Assembly: GCA_016718315.1 (NCBI GenBank)
Contig: JADKDV010000005.1
Coordinates: forward strand, 496,001-560,000
Source of the DNA: Candidatus Obscuribacter sp.
Lineage (GTDB): Bacteria > Cyanobacteriota > Vampirovibrionia > Obscuribacterales > Obscuribacteraceae
Length of the DNA stretch: 64,000 nucleotides
Reading direction: 5' to 3'
This document shows, one piece after another, positions 37,527 through 45,832 of this stretch. Made by a program: the position numbers and the translations under genes. How positions within the stretch are numbered: the stretch's first letter is position 1; each line of letters opens with the position of its first letter. The notes under the pieces are model-generated. The model was not told the DNA's origin and ran no database searches. It saw only the letters and a program-made list of their open reading frames with translations.

Positions 37527-38489
37527 TTAACGGCTCGCTGGTTTGCGTGATTTGGCAAGCAAGTCGTCAATCGCGGCTTGATCGATAGGCAGGGCAATAC
37601 TGCCTCCTATTTCACTTAGCGCAAATTGGTTTATGCCGATTAGCTTGCCCTGTTCAGTGACCACTGGTCCGCCTGACTGTCCGCCTCTGACATGGTTGTC
37701 TATTACTACGCCCAAGGCTTTGCGCTCCAGTCCAAACTTTTTCATATCTTTTGGGCCAAATACCTCGAGCACTTTATGCACACCTTCTGAGATGCCTGGA
37801 CTGGCGTATAGCGTGCGGGAGCCTTCGGCAAAGCCGAGTGCTAACAATGCTTTGTTTTCGGCGCCTTCTTTTTTAGCGTCCTTAGCGGCTATAAATGGTT
37901 TGCAGGTTTTTTCGGTGTCATCACCGGTTTTAATTGCCAGCACTGCTCGGTCGTATTTGGCATCGCTAAAGCGGATCTCGCTGGGATAAGTTTTGCCGTC
38001 TGCTGTGACTGCGCGGGCATTTGAGATGGCGATATCCGTAGTGCCTTTGGGCACATGATTGGCTGTGAGTACGAGACATTCACCGTTTTGGATGTCTTTG
38101 CCTATCATTGCTCCTGTGCCAATTGGTCCGTCCAGCTTGTGGCGCGGGTTTTTGTCACCTGGTGGTCTCATAGTGGCGTCGATGCGTACAGTACTCTCTG
38201 CTGCCTGATTGTAGAGGTTGGCAAAATCCAGATGTTTTAGGTCTTTGGGCAGGTTTTTTGCACCTTTAAAATCGCAGCTGTGGAAGTTGCGCCCTGCAAT
38301 TATAGTGGGCACAGTACCCTCGGGGGGATTGGTTTTGCAGTCTGTTTCATTGCCCTCAAGGCTAAATTTATCGATGGTTTTACCACTGTGCGAATCATCA
38401 AAGAGTTTTTTCGATGTGGTATCACTTTGCTTGTGATTATCTTTTTTGTCGGCAGTATTGTCGCTACTGTGTATTTGCTTGTCTGACAT
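37527..38489 (-). CDS. Trypsin-like serine protease, tandem copy A
   Basis: 320 aa. The catalytic triad is complete: His145 in LTANHV, Asp180 in AKYDRAVL and Ser272 in GGQSGGPV, as in S1 HtrA-type or V8-like peptidases. There is no PDZ domain and no signal peptide. The first ~45 residues are polar and disordered (beginning MSDKQIHSSDNTADKK) and continue into the conserved LFDDSHSGKTIDKF motif shared with the neighbouring copy. Four Cys in the 50-75 and 138-196 regions may form disulfides. It follows copy B on the same strand after 86 nt. Substrates are unknown. Confidence 0.85.
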   Translation of the reverse strand: MSDKQIHSSDNTADKKDNHKQSDTTSKKLFDDSHSGKTIDKFSLEGNETDCKTNPPEGTVPTIIAGRNFHSCDFKGAKNLPKDLKHLDFANLYNQAAESTVRIDATMRPPGDKNPRHKLDGPIGTGAMIGKDIQNGECLVLTANHVPKGTTDIAISNARAVTADGKTYPSEIRFSDAKYDRAVLAIKTGDDTEKTCKPFIAAKDAKKEGAENKALLALGFAEGSRTLYASPGISEGVHKVLEVFGPKDMKKFGLERKALGVVIDNHVRGGQSGGPVVTEQGKLIGINQFALSEIGGSIALPIDQAAIDDLLAKSRKPASR

Positions 38490-38575
38490 TTGTTATACCA
38501 AAATAAGTGGACGTAAAATATTTGCGCACCGTGGGTGGTTGGGTTATGACTTATCAGCCAGAACAAGTAATAGAC

Positions 38576-39526
38576 TTACCGTCTTGCTCTGGTCAGCAGG
38601 TCATCGACTCGTTTTTGATCGATTGGAACAGCGTAGCTGCCGCGAGTTGAACCATCGGGTCCGGATTGATTTAATCCAGTCAATTTGCCTTCGGCATTAA
38701 CTACTGGTCCACCTGATTGACCACCTTTGACGTGGTTGTTGAGGCGCAAACCGTGTGCGTCTGGCGCGAGACCGAGGTCTCTTAGGTTGCGAGGGCTCAT
38801 GTCTTGTCTCATCGGGCGAATGCCTTCTGATTTGCCCGGAGAGGCATAAAGAGCTCTTGAGCCTGCAGCAAAGCCGAGGGAGGTAACTGCTTTACCGTTG
38901 CCTGCTTCCTGGTGTACATCCTGCACGGGGGTGAATGGTTTGCAGACTTTATCGGTGTCAGCTCCTGTTTTGAGGGCAACAACGGCAGTATCACGTTTAG
39001 GATCGGCAGCGCGTACTTCTGCGGGATAGGTTTTGCCATCGGCAGTGATACCGCGAATATTATCGATTTTGACGTTTTTATCACTACTTACAACGTGGTT
39101 GGCAGTGGCGACAAGGCATTCGCCTTTTTCGGTGTCTTTGCCTATGATAGCGCCGCTGCCAGAGGGGCCGTCTTGGGCATGTTTGGGATTTTTGTCTTTG
39201 GGATTGCTCATGGTGCTATCAAAGCGCACTGTGCTAGGTGCAGCCTGATTGTATATGTTTGGTAAGTCGAGGTGTGAGAGACCTCTAGGCATATCTCTCA
39301 TCCCTTTAAATTCACAGCCCTTGCTTTCTTTGCCAGGCATCAGAGTAGGCACCGTGCCTTCCGGTGCGTTAGTTTTACAGGCCTTTGCCTCGGTCGGTGT
39401 AAAACGTCCAATCGTTTTACCACTTTGAGTATCATCAAATAGTACTCTAGACGTATTGTCTGGTGCTGATGGTTGGGCGGGGTGTTCGGCTTTGGTATCA
39501 CGTGCTGGTGCTGCTTTATCTGACAT
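38576..39526 (-). CDS. Trypsin-like serine protease, tandem copy B
   Basis: 316 aa from ATG 39526 (the open frame reaches 39553). It is a clear paralogue of the 320-aa copy A next to it. The triad is His144, Asp179 and Ser271, with the same Cys positions and the same LFDDTQSGKTIGRF motif after a disordered MSDKAAPARDTK-type N-terminus. No signal peptide is present. An 8-bp inverted repeat lies 35 nt upstream of the start. Confidence 0.85.
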   Translation of the reverse strand: MSDKAAPARDTKAEHPAQPSAPDNTSRVLFDDTQSGKTIGRFTPTEAKACKTNAPEGTVPTLMPGKESKGCEFKGMRDMPRGLSHLDLPNIYNQAAPSTVRFDSTMSNPKDKNPKHAQDGPSGSGAIIGKDTEKGECLVATANHVVSSDKNVKIDNIRGITADGKTYPAEVRAADPKRDTAVVALKTGADTDKVCKPFTPVQDVHQEAGNGKAVTSLGFAAGSRALYASPGKSEGIRPMRQDMSPRNLRDLGLAPDAHGLRLNNHVKGGQSGGPVVNAEGKLTGLNQSGPDGSTRGSYAVPIDQKRVDDLLTRARR

Positions 39527-39915
39527 GGGGTTCACCAAGAAAAAGCCGCGCAAAGATAGTGCAGTGTCAAAAACGACACTGCGTTACGCTCAATTGCGCT
39601 AACTGAGTAACGACTGAGTGCGAGATTATATGAGTGCAATAGCCATTTGCTAATGCACTAAATAATTGGGATGGTCTCTGTTGTTAGATTTATTGGGTAA
39701 GGGTGGGTGGTAGAAAACGGAGGGAAGGACACAAGTTGGGTTATTGCATATTAGAGGGTATTTGTAATCGAATTGTAAAAGGCGGAGTAAGCTGGCGTTG
39801 TGTAATCAACACGCTGATTCCCCCTTTTGGTCCGCACTTGTGTACCTCGGGGAACTAATGCGCATATCTACGGTCGAGATTGATGACTTAAGCTTTTAAA
39901 ACGGAGGAGTCTTAT
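39527..39915. promoter_or_regulatory. Divergent intergenic region with inverted repeat
   Basis: 389 nt between the protease pair and the small secreted protein. GCAGTGTC (39561-39568) and GACACTGC (39575-39582) form an 8-bp hairpin with a 6-nt loop just upstream of protease copy B, a possible operator or leader structure. GGAGGAG lies immediately before the ATG at 39916. No gene is supported. Confidence 0.45.
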
Positions 39916-40251
39916 ATGTCTCGTAAATTGATAGTTGCCTCACTGGCACTGCTTGTACTGCAAACTTGTGCTATGGGTGTCGATGCTCGCCCTCGTCACT
40001 ACACTATCACTCAGCGCCAAAATGAATTGTCGATGCGTATAAGACGCGGAGAAAGGGCCAATGAGTTAACAGCCAAAGAAGCTGCTCATCTGAGAGAAGA
40101 TATCGCCGATGTAAAAGATCGTGAGGCCCGCATGCGCAGCAAAAATGGCGGTAAATTGAGCTACAAAGATATGTCTAAAATCGAAAAGGACTTAAATGAA
40201 ATCAGCGTGGCATTGCACAAAAAAGAACTGAACAAGCGTATTGATCGCTAG
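39916..40251 (+). CDS. Small secreted charged helical protein
   Basis: 111 aa with a signal peptide (MSRKLIVASLALLVLQTCAM, cleavage near DARP). The mature part is highly charged and helical and is homologous to the middle domain of the BON protein encoded at 27071 (ANELTAKEAAHLREDI, GGKLSYKDMSKIEKDL). The KLSYKDM segment recalls an EF-hand-like helix start, but no calcium loop is complete. Strong GGAGGAG ribosome site. A terminator follows 60 nt after the stop. Confidence 0.75.
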   Translation: MSRKLIVASLALLVLQTCAMGVDARPRHYTITQRQNELSMRIRRGERANELTAKEAAHLREDIADVKDREARMRSKNGGKLSYKDMSKIEKDLNEISVALHKKELNKRIDR

Positions 40252-40314
40252 TTACTGGACTGGCTGCTAAGCTCTCTTGCTGGCGTTTTTATCAGCCTTT
40301 ACTTGTAAAGCAAG

Positions 40315-40348
40315 AAAAGAAGAGAGACCTTTTGGTCTCTCTTCTTTT
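40315..40348. terminator. Bidirectional intrinsic terminator between convergent genes
   Basis: A perfect 15-bp stem, AAAAGAAGAGAGACC (40315-40329) and GGTCTCTCTTCTTTT (40334-40348), with a TTTT loop. A/T-rich ends allow termination in both directions, for the small secreted protein gene and the catalase gene. Confidence 0.85.
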
Positions 40349-40370
40349 CTTTGCCGCTATTTGGTCAGGG

Positions 40371-42515
40371 TTATTTGACCCTGGACCAGTGGCGATGCTT
40401 ACCTATGGCGGTGGCAAATTGCTCGACAAAGTGATCGTCAGCCTTTTGTTCATTTAAAATGATGCCATTTTCCGGTTTGAACTCTACGTTTTCTTTTGTC
40501 ACAGGGCACTGGCAGGAGGCTTGTACAATCTGCTCGCCTTGCTCAGTGGCCGCTATGGTCTTGCCGTGCATAAACGCATCTTTTAAAAACTCATAGGTGG
40601 CGTGTTCTTGCATTAGTGCTTCCACCGACGCCTTGCCTCCGGGGACATAAAGCGCGTCAAAGAGTGCTGAGCTGGTCGTAAATAGGCTTTCGTCTGCCTC
40701 GACTGTGGATTTGTCGTCTCCTTTAAATTGTCCCAGTCTGGGGGCTACTAGCTTGACTTGGGCGCCTTGCTTTTGGAGCTGGGATTTGACCAGCTTAAGT
40801 GAGGCGCCATCAAAGCCGTCGGCGATTAGCACTGCTACCTGTCTTGATTTAATAGTGTCAAAAACTGTATTGGTCATGCTCAGTGCTGGTGAGATCAGTA
40901 CTTTGCTTTTGATTGGCTTGCTATCGTAATCTTTGGCATCGGCGTCTGCTGGCACACTGTGATTAAACGGGCATTTCTTTTCGGTAACAACTTTCAACCC
41001 CAGCCCTTCACTCACCTGGGTAGCCAGATCGCTATCCACTTGATGGAGTAAAGTGAGCATACGCTCTTTGATTTCGGGGATATTGACTTTGCCCAGTTCA
41101 AATTGCAGTGCTTTGACTATGTGCAATTTTTCGCTTTGAGACTGACTGTTGTAAAACATGCGCGCTTGCGTAAAGTGATCAAAGAAACTCTCAGAACGTC
41201 CCCTGATTTTTTGTGCGTCGATGCGTTCGTTATAGCTGACAAAGCCAGACATGTCCTGCCCTGCCTGAAAGGGACAGCCGCCGCCTATGGTATTGGGACT
41301 GTAGCTTGTGCCTTTGTTGATTGTCTGACGCATGTGCCCATCGCGCTGATTGTTTTGCACCGGCACAATAGGTCTATTTATGGGGATCTCCTGAAAGTTT
41401 GGACCACCCAATCTAGTTAACTGGGTATCTAAATACGAGAAGAGTCGACCCTGGAGCAGTGGATCATTGCTAAAATCGATACCAGGCACGATATGAGCGG
41501 GGTGAAATGCCACTTGCTCGGTCTCAGCAAAAAAATTGTCAGGGTTGCGGTTTAGTACCAATTTGCCGACACGCTCCACAGGCACCAATTCTTCTGGCAC
41601 GAGTTTGGTGGGGTCGAGCAAGTCAAATTCAAATTTGTGCTCGTCTTTTTCGGGGATTATCTGCAGCCCCAGCTCCCACTCTGGATAAGCTCCGGCTTCG
41701 ATAGCATCATAAAGATCCCGTCTATGAAAGTCTGCATCTTTGCCTGAGATCTTTTGTGCTTCATCCCACGAAAGTGAATGCACTCCCAGTAGTGGCTTCC
41801 AATGAAATTTGACGAAGTGTGATTCACCTTTGTCATTGACCAGTCTGAAAGTATGCACACCAAAGCCTTCCATCATGCGCAGGCTACGCGGTAAGGCTCG
41901 GCCGGACATTACCCACATAATCATGTGCATTGATTCTGGCATTATTGATATAAAGTCCCAAAATGTATTGTGTGCCGATGCTGCTTGTGGGATTTCGTTT
42001 TTGGGCTCTGGTTTAACTGCATGTATCAAGTCTGGGAATTTCATGGCATCTTGTATAAAGAAGACGGGCATATTGTTGCCCACAAGATCAAAGTTGCCTT
42101 GCTCTGTATAAAATTTGACGGCAAAGCCCCGTACATCTCTGGCCATATCAGTTGAGCCGCGACTGCCAGCCACTGTGGAGAAGCGCACAAAGACAGGGGT
42201 CTTTAATTGAGGGTCTTTTAAAAATTGAGCGGAAGTATATTTGGAGAGATCTTTATATACCTGAAAGTAGCCATGAGCGGCTGAACCTCTAGCATGGACA
42301 ACGCGTTCGGGTATGCGCTCGTGGTCAAAATGTGTGATTTTTTCGCGCAGGATAAAGTCTTCTAAAAGTGATGGACCTCGCTCTCCTGCCTTGAGTGAAT
42401 TCTGATCATCATTAATGCCGGTGCCTGTGTTGGTGTTCATCAGGGCGCCCTGGGCGTCTTGTGTAAAATGGTCAAGCTGTTTTTGTTTGGCTAGCTTTTC
42501 TACTTTTTTAGACAT
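40371..42515 (-). CDS. katE: Large-subunit catalase HPII (KatE) with C-terminal DJ-1/PfpI-like domain
   Basis: Decomposes hydrogen peroxide in the cytosol. From ATG 42515 it has 714 aa, the size of clade-2 catalases. The catalase core shows distal His74 in RVVHARG, the FDLVGNNMPVFF segment with the active-site Asn, and the haem-ligand motif RLFSYLDTQLTRLGG. From about residue 560 the flavodoxin/DJ-1-like C-terminal domain is present (AVLIADGFDGASLKLVKSQL). A GTG/TTG-type upstream start (TTG 42524) is possible; the AGG before ATG 42515 favours the latter. It is divergent from ferritin-like copy 2, consistent with a shared oxidative or stationary-phase role. Confidence 0.95.
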   Translation of the reverse strand: MSKKVEKLAKQKQLDHFTQDAQGALMNTNTGTGINDDQNSLKAGERGPSLLEDFILREKITHFDHERIPERVVHARGSAAHGYFQVYKDLSKYTSAQFLKDPQLKTPVFVRFSTVAGSRGSTDMARDVRGFAVKFYTEQGNFDLVGNNMPVFFIQDAMKFPDLIHAVKPEPKNEIPQAASAHNTFWDFISIMPESMHMIMWVMSGRALPRSLRMMEGFGVHTFRLVNDKGESHFVKFHWKPLLGVHSLSWDEAQKISGKDADFHRRDLYDAIEAGAYPEWELGLQIIPEKDEHKFEFDLLDPTKLVPEELVPVERVGKLVLNRNPDNFFAETEQVAFHPAHIVPGIDFSNDPLLQGRLFSYLDTQLTRLGGPNFQEIPINRPIVPVQNNQRDGHMRQTINKGTSYSPNTIGGGCPFQAGQDMSGFVSYNERIDAQKIRGRSESFFDHFTQARMFYNSQSQSEKLHIVKALQFELGKVNIPEIKERMLTLLHQVDSDLATQVSEGLGLKVVTEKKCPFNHSVPADADAKDYDSKPIKSKVLISPALSMTNTVFDTIKSRQVAVLIADGFDGASLKLVKSQLQKQGAQVKLVAPRLGQFKGDDKSTVEADESLFTTSSALFDALYVPGGKASVEALMQEHATYEFLKDAFMHGKTIAATEQGEQIVQASCQCPVTKENVEFKPENGIILNEQKADDHFVEQFATAIGKHRHWSRVK

Positions 42516-42866
42516 TGATTTCAACCTGTGTTTTTACGAGTGACCAGTGGAGGTCGTTGGCTGTACCGCCTTACAACCTCTCTTAAAAGAACCGGCATCG
42601 ATTGCTCGATGCCGGAGAAAATTTCTTTTTACAACAGCCAGTTGACCGGCTCTTTGTCTGGGCTCTGGGGTATTTGGTGGAAATACTTCGTGCCCTTCCG
42701 GTTACCTTGACCAGAGTGACGATGATTAGTTCCCAAACAAAAAAGAAACTTTTGAGCAATAGTCGCTATTGAAATTTTCCGCCGTGATTTAACGATTGTC
42801 TTTTAAAAAGCCGGAACCCTGGCTGTAGTTAGCAGTCCCATAAGCATCGATCTGGAGGAAAGGATC
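42516..42866. promoter_or_regulatory. Divergent promoter region between katE and ferritin-like gene
   Basis: 351 nt without a supported gene. CCGGCATCG (42592-42600) and CGATGCCGG (42607-42615) form a perfect 9-bp inverted repeat with a 6-nt loop, followed on the plus strand by AGAAAATTTCTTTTT. It could be a terminator or a regulator site for either gene. GGAGGAAAGG lies before the ATG at 42867. Confidence 0.45.
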
Positions 42867-43316
42867 ATGAATAAACAAGCAGCTATAGCCAGATTGAACG
42901 ATTTTGTCAGAGAAGAAATTGCCGTCGTCAAAGTCTACAAACAGGCTATAGGTATCATGCCAAACACAGGCACCAGGCAACTTTTAGAAGAGCTGCAAGT
43001 GTCTCATAGAGGGCGTATAAGTCAGCTCGAAGAGCGAATCGGCGAGCTGGGCGGTACGCTCGACCCAGGTAATGCGCTCTGGAATAATCTGCCAATGGAT
43101 CCGCCAGCTGGAGCGCGTGGCGAAAACAGTGAGCGTCGACGTCAGATCGCTTTAACCGTGCTGGAAGAAGGAGAAAATGAAGGTCTCAGGAATTACAAAA
43201 GTAGACTCGAACCTTTAGATAGCGCCAGTAAAAAACTTGTCTTGCATGAGCTATTGCCCGGACAGGAAGTGACACGCTCAGCCATAAGTCAGCTCAGAGC
43301 ACGTATGACAGCTTGA
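42867..43316 (+). CDS. Ferritin-like helical protein (DUF2383-type), copy 2
   Basis: 149 aa, paralogue of the protein encoded at 26374: same layout of four helices, with the LNDFVREEIAVVKVYKQAI and ELQVSHRGRISQLEERIGELGG segments and the C-terminal LVLHELLPGQEVTRSAI motif that corresponds to LILNELLPAQEQTASTL in copy 1. Metal-binding residues appear fewer than in copy 1. Strong GGAGGAAAGG ribosome site. It precedes the CBS protein gene by 16 nt, likely one transcript. Confidence 0.75.
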   Translation: MNKQAAIARLNDFVREEIAVVKVYKQAIGIMPNTGTRQLLEELQVSHRGRISQLEERIGELGGTLDPGNALWNNLPMDPPAGARGENSERRRQIALTVLEEGENEGLRNYKSRLEPLDSASKKLVLHELLPGQEVTRSAISQLRARMTA

Positions 43317-43332
43317 GGGCTGAGGGAGTTAA

Positions 43333-43773
43333 ATGAAAGTTGAAGAAGTGATGACAATAGATCCAGTCTGTTGTCTGCGCACAGACACAGCCAAGCAAGC
43401 GGCGGTCCTTATGGAGGAGTTAGACGTCGGTGTCTTGCCAATAGTAGATGAAGCCGACCGTGGTCATCTCATTGGCATAGTCACTGACCGTGATTTGTGT
43501 ATGGGTGTAGTTGCAGCCGGACAGGATCCGACAAACGTCTCAGTCGGCGATTGTATGACCGAGTCTCCTGTATGTTGCAAGCCGACTGATGAGGTCGATA
43601 AAGTATTTGCCATGATGCAGCACAATCAGTTGCGCCGTATCCCGGTGGTCTCGGCCAATGATCAAATAGAGGGCATTGTGTCTGTCGCCGATCTGGCACT
43701 ACTCGTCAATAATCCAACTGAAATGGCCGAAACTATCAAAGACATATCTGAGCCTCCTGGTCGACCTTTGTAG
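43333..43773 (+). CDS. Tandem CBS-domain protein
   Basis: 146 aa made of two CBS motifs (MTIDPVCCLRTDTAKQAAVLM ending in GIVTDRDLCMGV, and MTESPVCCKPTDEVDKVFAMM ending in GIVSVADLALLV). Stand-alone CBS pairs bind adenine nucleotides and signal energy state. Both motifs carry a repeated Pro-Val-Cys-Cys at the same position, which is unusual and may allow redox or metal sensitivity (inference). It follows the ferritin-like gene with a GGGAG site. Confidence 0.9.
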   Translation: MKVEEVMTIDPVCCLRTDTAKQAAVLMEELDVGVLPIVDEADRGHLIGIVTDRDLCMGVVAAGQDPTNVSVGDCMTESPVCCKPTDEVDKVFAMMQHNQLRRIPVVSANDQIEGIVSVADLALLVNNPTEMAETIKDISEPPGRPL

Positions 43774-43791
43774 ATTGGCTCAATTTGAGTC

Positions 43792-43980
43792 TCAATTACC
43801 AGTTTTTTCTGGGATAACTTTTGCCTGATCTTCGCTTTCAGATTTTGATTGATCTGGTTTTTTCTGCTCGACCGAGCAGCTGCGTGACATTCACGTAGAG
43901 ATGCCGAGCTTTGGCAAGATCCAGAGCTGTAGGGCAAAATAAAACAAAATCAGACCAATAAACCAGAGTGAGTTGTCCAT
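43792..43980 (-). CDS. Candidate selenoprotein: small membrane protein with in-frame TGA, 62 codons
   Basis: ATG 43980 lies 33 nt after the CoA-disulfide reductase stop, with AAGGAAG upstream. The first 29 codons encode one transmembrane helix and a short end (WFIGLILFYFALQLWILPKL, then GIST). Codon 30 is TGA (43893-43891). The same frame then runs on for 32 codons, MSRSCSVEQKKPDQ to a second TGA, as a charged soluble tail with a Cys five residues after the TGA. A perfect 6-bp hairpin with a GGTC loop starts 12 nt after the TGA. Reading TGA as selenocysteine would give GIST-U-MSRSC. Alternatives: a nonsense mutation of a Cys codon (TGC/TGT to TGA), or two tiny coupled genes, since ATG follows the TGA directly. 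See findings. Confidence 0.5.
43864..43879 (-). promoter_or_regulatory. SECIS-like hairpin downstream of in-frame TGA
   Basis: Read on the minus strand: CTGCTC, loop GGTC, GAGCAG, all six pairs canonical. The loop begins 17 nt after the TGA. The E. coli fdhF selenocysteine element has the same GGUC loop 18 nt after its UGA (recalled from the literature). On neither strand is the hairpin followed by a T run, so it does not look like a terminator. Confidence 0.45.
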
Positions 43981-44013
43981 AATTGTGCGTACTTCCTTTG
44001 CTTTTAGCATAGC

Positions 44014-45801
44014 TTATTTTTTTGCTCCCGCACTACAATCAGATTGTGACAGACAGGGCAGGGTTTGCACCAGATTATTTGCTTTTTCACTATTGAGGCT
44101 CTCCGCTGCATGCCATGTGAGGTAACCACCGGATAGATTTTTTACTGTATATCCATGTTGTTGCAAAAACCTGGCGGCATTGTAGGAGCGTTGTCCGCTC
44201 TGACAATAGGTAATGATCATTCTATCTTTTGGTAGCTCATGGTAGCGCTGGCGCAGTTTTTGTAGAGGTATATGTTTGCTGCCTGGTATGTAGCCACGCT
44301 CGCGCTCGCCATCGGTGCGTACGTCCACTATGCAGCTCTCGCTATCTTTGAGCAGGCCTATCTCTTGCCATTGCACCTGGCTGATCAGTCCATCAAGGAT
44401 ATTGGTTGCCGCCATGCCGGTTAAGTTAATCGGATCTTTGGCAGAGCCAAATGGTGGTGCGTAGGCTAGCTCTAGCTCAGCCAGGTCACGCATTGTCATA
44501 CCAGCTTTGATGGCGGTGGCAAAAACATCTATGCGTTTGTCGACGCCATCTTGACCGACTATTTGCGCCCCGAGTAATTGTCCACTGGCTGGATCAAAAA
44601 GCACTTTGATGTCCAGTCTGGTGGCACCGGGATAATAGCTGGCGTGATTGGTTGGATGCAGGTGCAGAGCTTCAAAAGCTCGTCCGCTATTTATTAATTG
44701 GTTTTGATTGAGACCCACTGTGGCTACTGTAATATCAAATATGCGCAAAATTGCCGTGCCGATTGTGCCCTGATAGGTCTTTTTTGCACCCAAAATGTTT
44801 TCGGCTACAAGCCTGCCCTGTCTATTGGCTGGTCCACCCAGAGCAATTAAAGTCCAGTTCTGGCTGATTGGATTTAGTACTTCAATGGCATCTCCCACAG
44901 CCCATATATTGGCGGCACTACTTTGTAGTTTGGAGTCGACTCTGATACCACCGCGCTCGCCAATGGTAAGACCGGCTTGTTTGGCCAGGGTTGTCTCCGC
45001 TCTTACGCCCATACCGAGTATAACGAGATCGGCTGCCACCGGTGCTTCGTTGCCAGCGTGGACCCAGCAAGATTTTGGTTTTGATCCCTCTTGAGCTTGA
45101 TACTTTTCTGCTTGGCTAAAGCCTACAATTGGCTTGCCGAGCAAGAGTTTGACGCCATGTGTTTTTAGTTCAGAGTGGACCAGTGCTGCCATCTCTATGT
45201 CAATTGGTGATAAAACTTGCTCTTTGTTGTCCACCAGTGTTACGGCCATGCCGCGTTTAGTTAGTTGCTCGGCCATTTCCAGTCCGATAAAGCCACCGCC
45301 GGCGATGACAGCTGTTGAGGGCTTTTGCTGCTCGATCCAGTTTTCGATATTGGCCACATCTTCGATTGTCCTCAAGACAAAACGACCGGGACCATCTATG
45401 CCTGGGATATCAGGGCGCAAGGCTGCGGCTCCCACAGAGAGGATGAGGTCGTCATAACTCTCTTGATAGTCGCGTCCGGCTGCGATATCTCTTACTGTGA
45501 CAGTCTTTGCTTCTTTATCTATGGCAATGACCTCATGCTTGACCCGAATATCGAGATTGAATTTATCTTTGAGGTCTTGTGGGGTCGCCACCAGTAATTT
45601 TGCTTGAGATTTGATTTCGCCACCCAGATAGTAGGGCAAGCCGCAGTTGGCATAGCTCACATGGGCAGTGCGCTCAAAAACGATGATCTCAGACTGCTCC
45701 GATAGTCGGCGCGCTCTTGCCGCAGCACTCATTCCGCCTGCGACGCCGCCAACAATCACTATTTTTTTTGCTGTGATTTCTTTTATGGCTGTGTTTTTCA
45801 C
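44014..45801 (-). CDS. cdr: CoA-disulfide reductase with C-terminal rhodanese domain
   Basis: 595 aa. An FAD/NAD-linked disulfide oxidoreductase: IVIVGGVAGGMSAA binds FAD, and SYANCGLPYYLGG holds the single redox-active Cys53 of the CoA-disulfide/polysulfide reductase (CoADR/Npsr) family. A second nucleotide motif (AVIAGGGFIGLEMAE) binds NAD(P)H. The C-terminal ~100 residues are a rhodanese domain with active Cys533 in ITYCQSGQRS. Such CoADR-RHD fusions reduce CoA-persulfide or polysulfide. It sits between the rhodanese/DUF2892 gene (31 nt upstream) and the tiny TGA-containing gene, as one operon, likely controlled by the divergent ArsR regulator. Confidence 0.9.
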   Translation of the reverse strand: MKNTAIKEITAKKIVIVGGVAGGMSAAARARRLSEQSEIIVFERTAHVSYANCGLPYYLGGEIKSQAKLLVATPQDLKDKFNLDIRVKHEVIAIDKEAKTVTVRDIAAGRDYQESYDDLILSVGAAALRPDIPGIDGPGRFVLRTIEDVANIENWIEQQKPSTAVIAGGGFIGLEMAEQLTKRGMAVTLVDNKEQVLSPIDIEMAALVHSELKTHGVKLLLGKPIVGFSQAEKYQAQEGSKPKSCWVHAGNEAPVAADLVILGMGVRAETTLAKQAGLTIGERGGIRVDSKLQSSAANIWAVGDAIEVLNPISQNWTLIALGGPANRQGRLVAENILGAKKTYQGTIGTAILRIFDITVATVGLNQNQLINSGRAFEALHLHPTNHASYYPGATRLDIKVLFDPASGQLLGAQIVGQDGVDKRIDVFATAIKAGMTMRDLAELELAYAPPFGSAKDPINLTGMAATNILDGLISQVQWQEIGLLKDSESCIVDVRTDGERERGYIPGSKHIPLQKLRQRYHELPKDRMIITYCQSGQRSYNAARFLQQHGYTVKNLSGGYLTWHAAESLNSEKANNLVQTLPCLSQSDCSAGAKK

Positions 45802-45832
45802 TGGTGGCTCCTTTTGGGTAATAGTGCAAGCT

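Noticed and set aside
42528..42710. 60-aa frame in the katE upstream region
   Set aside because: No ribosome site; it contains the 9-bp inverted repeat and has no recognisable features.
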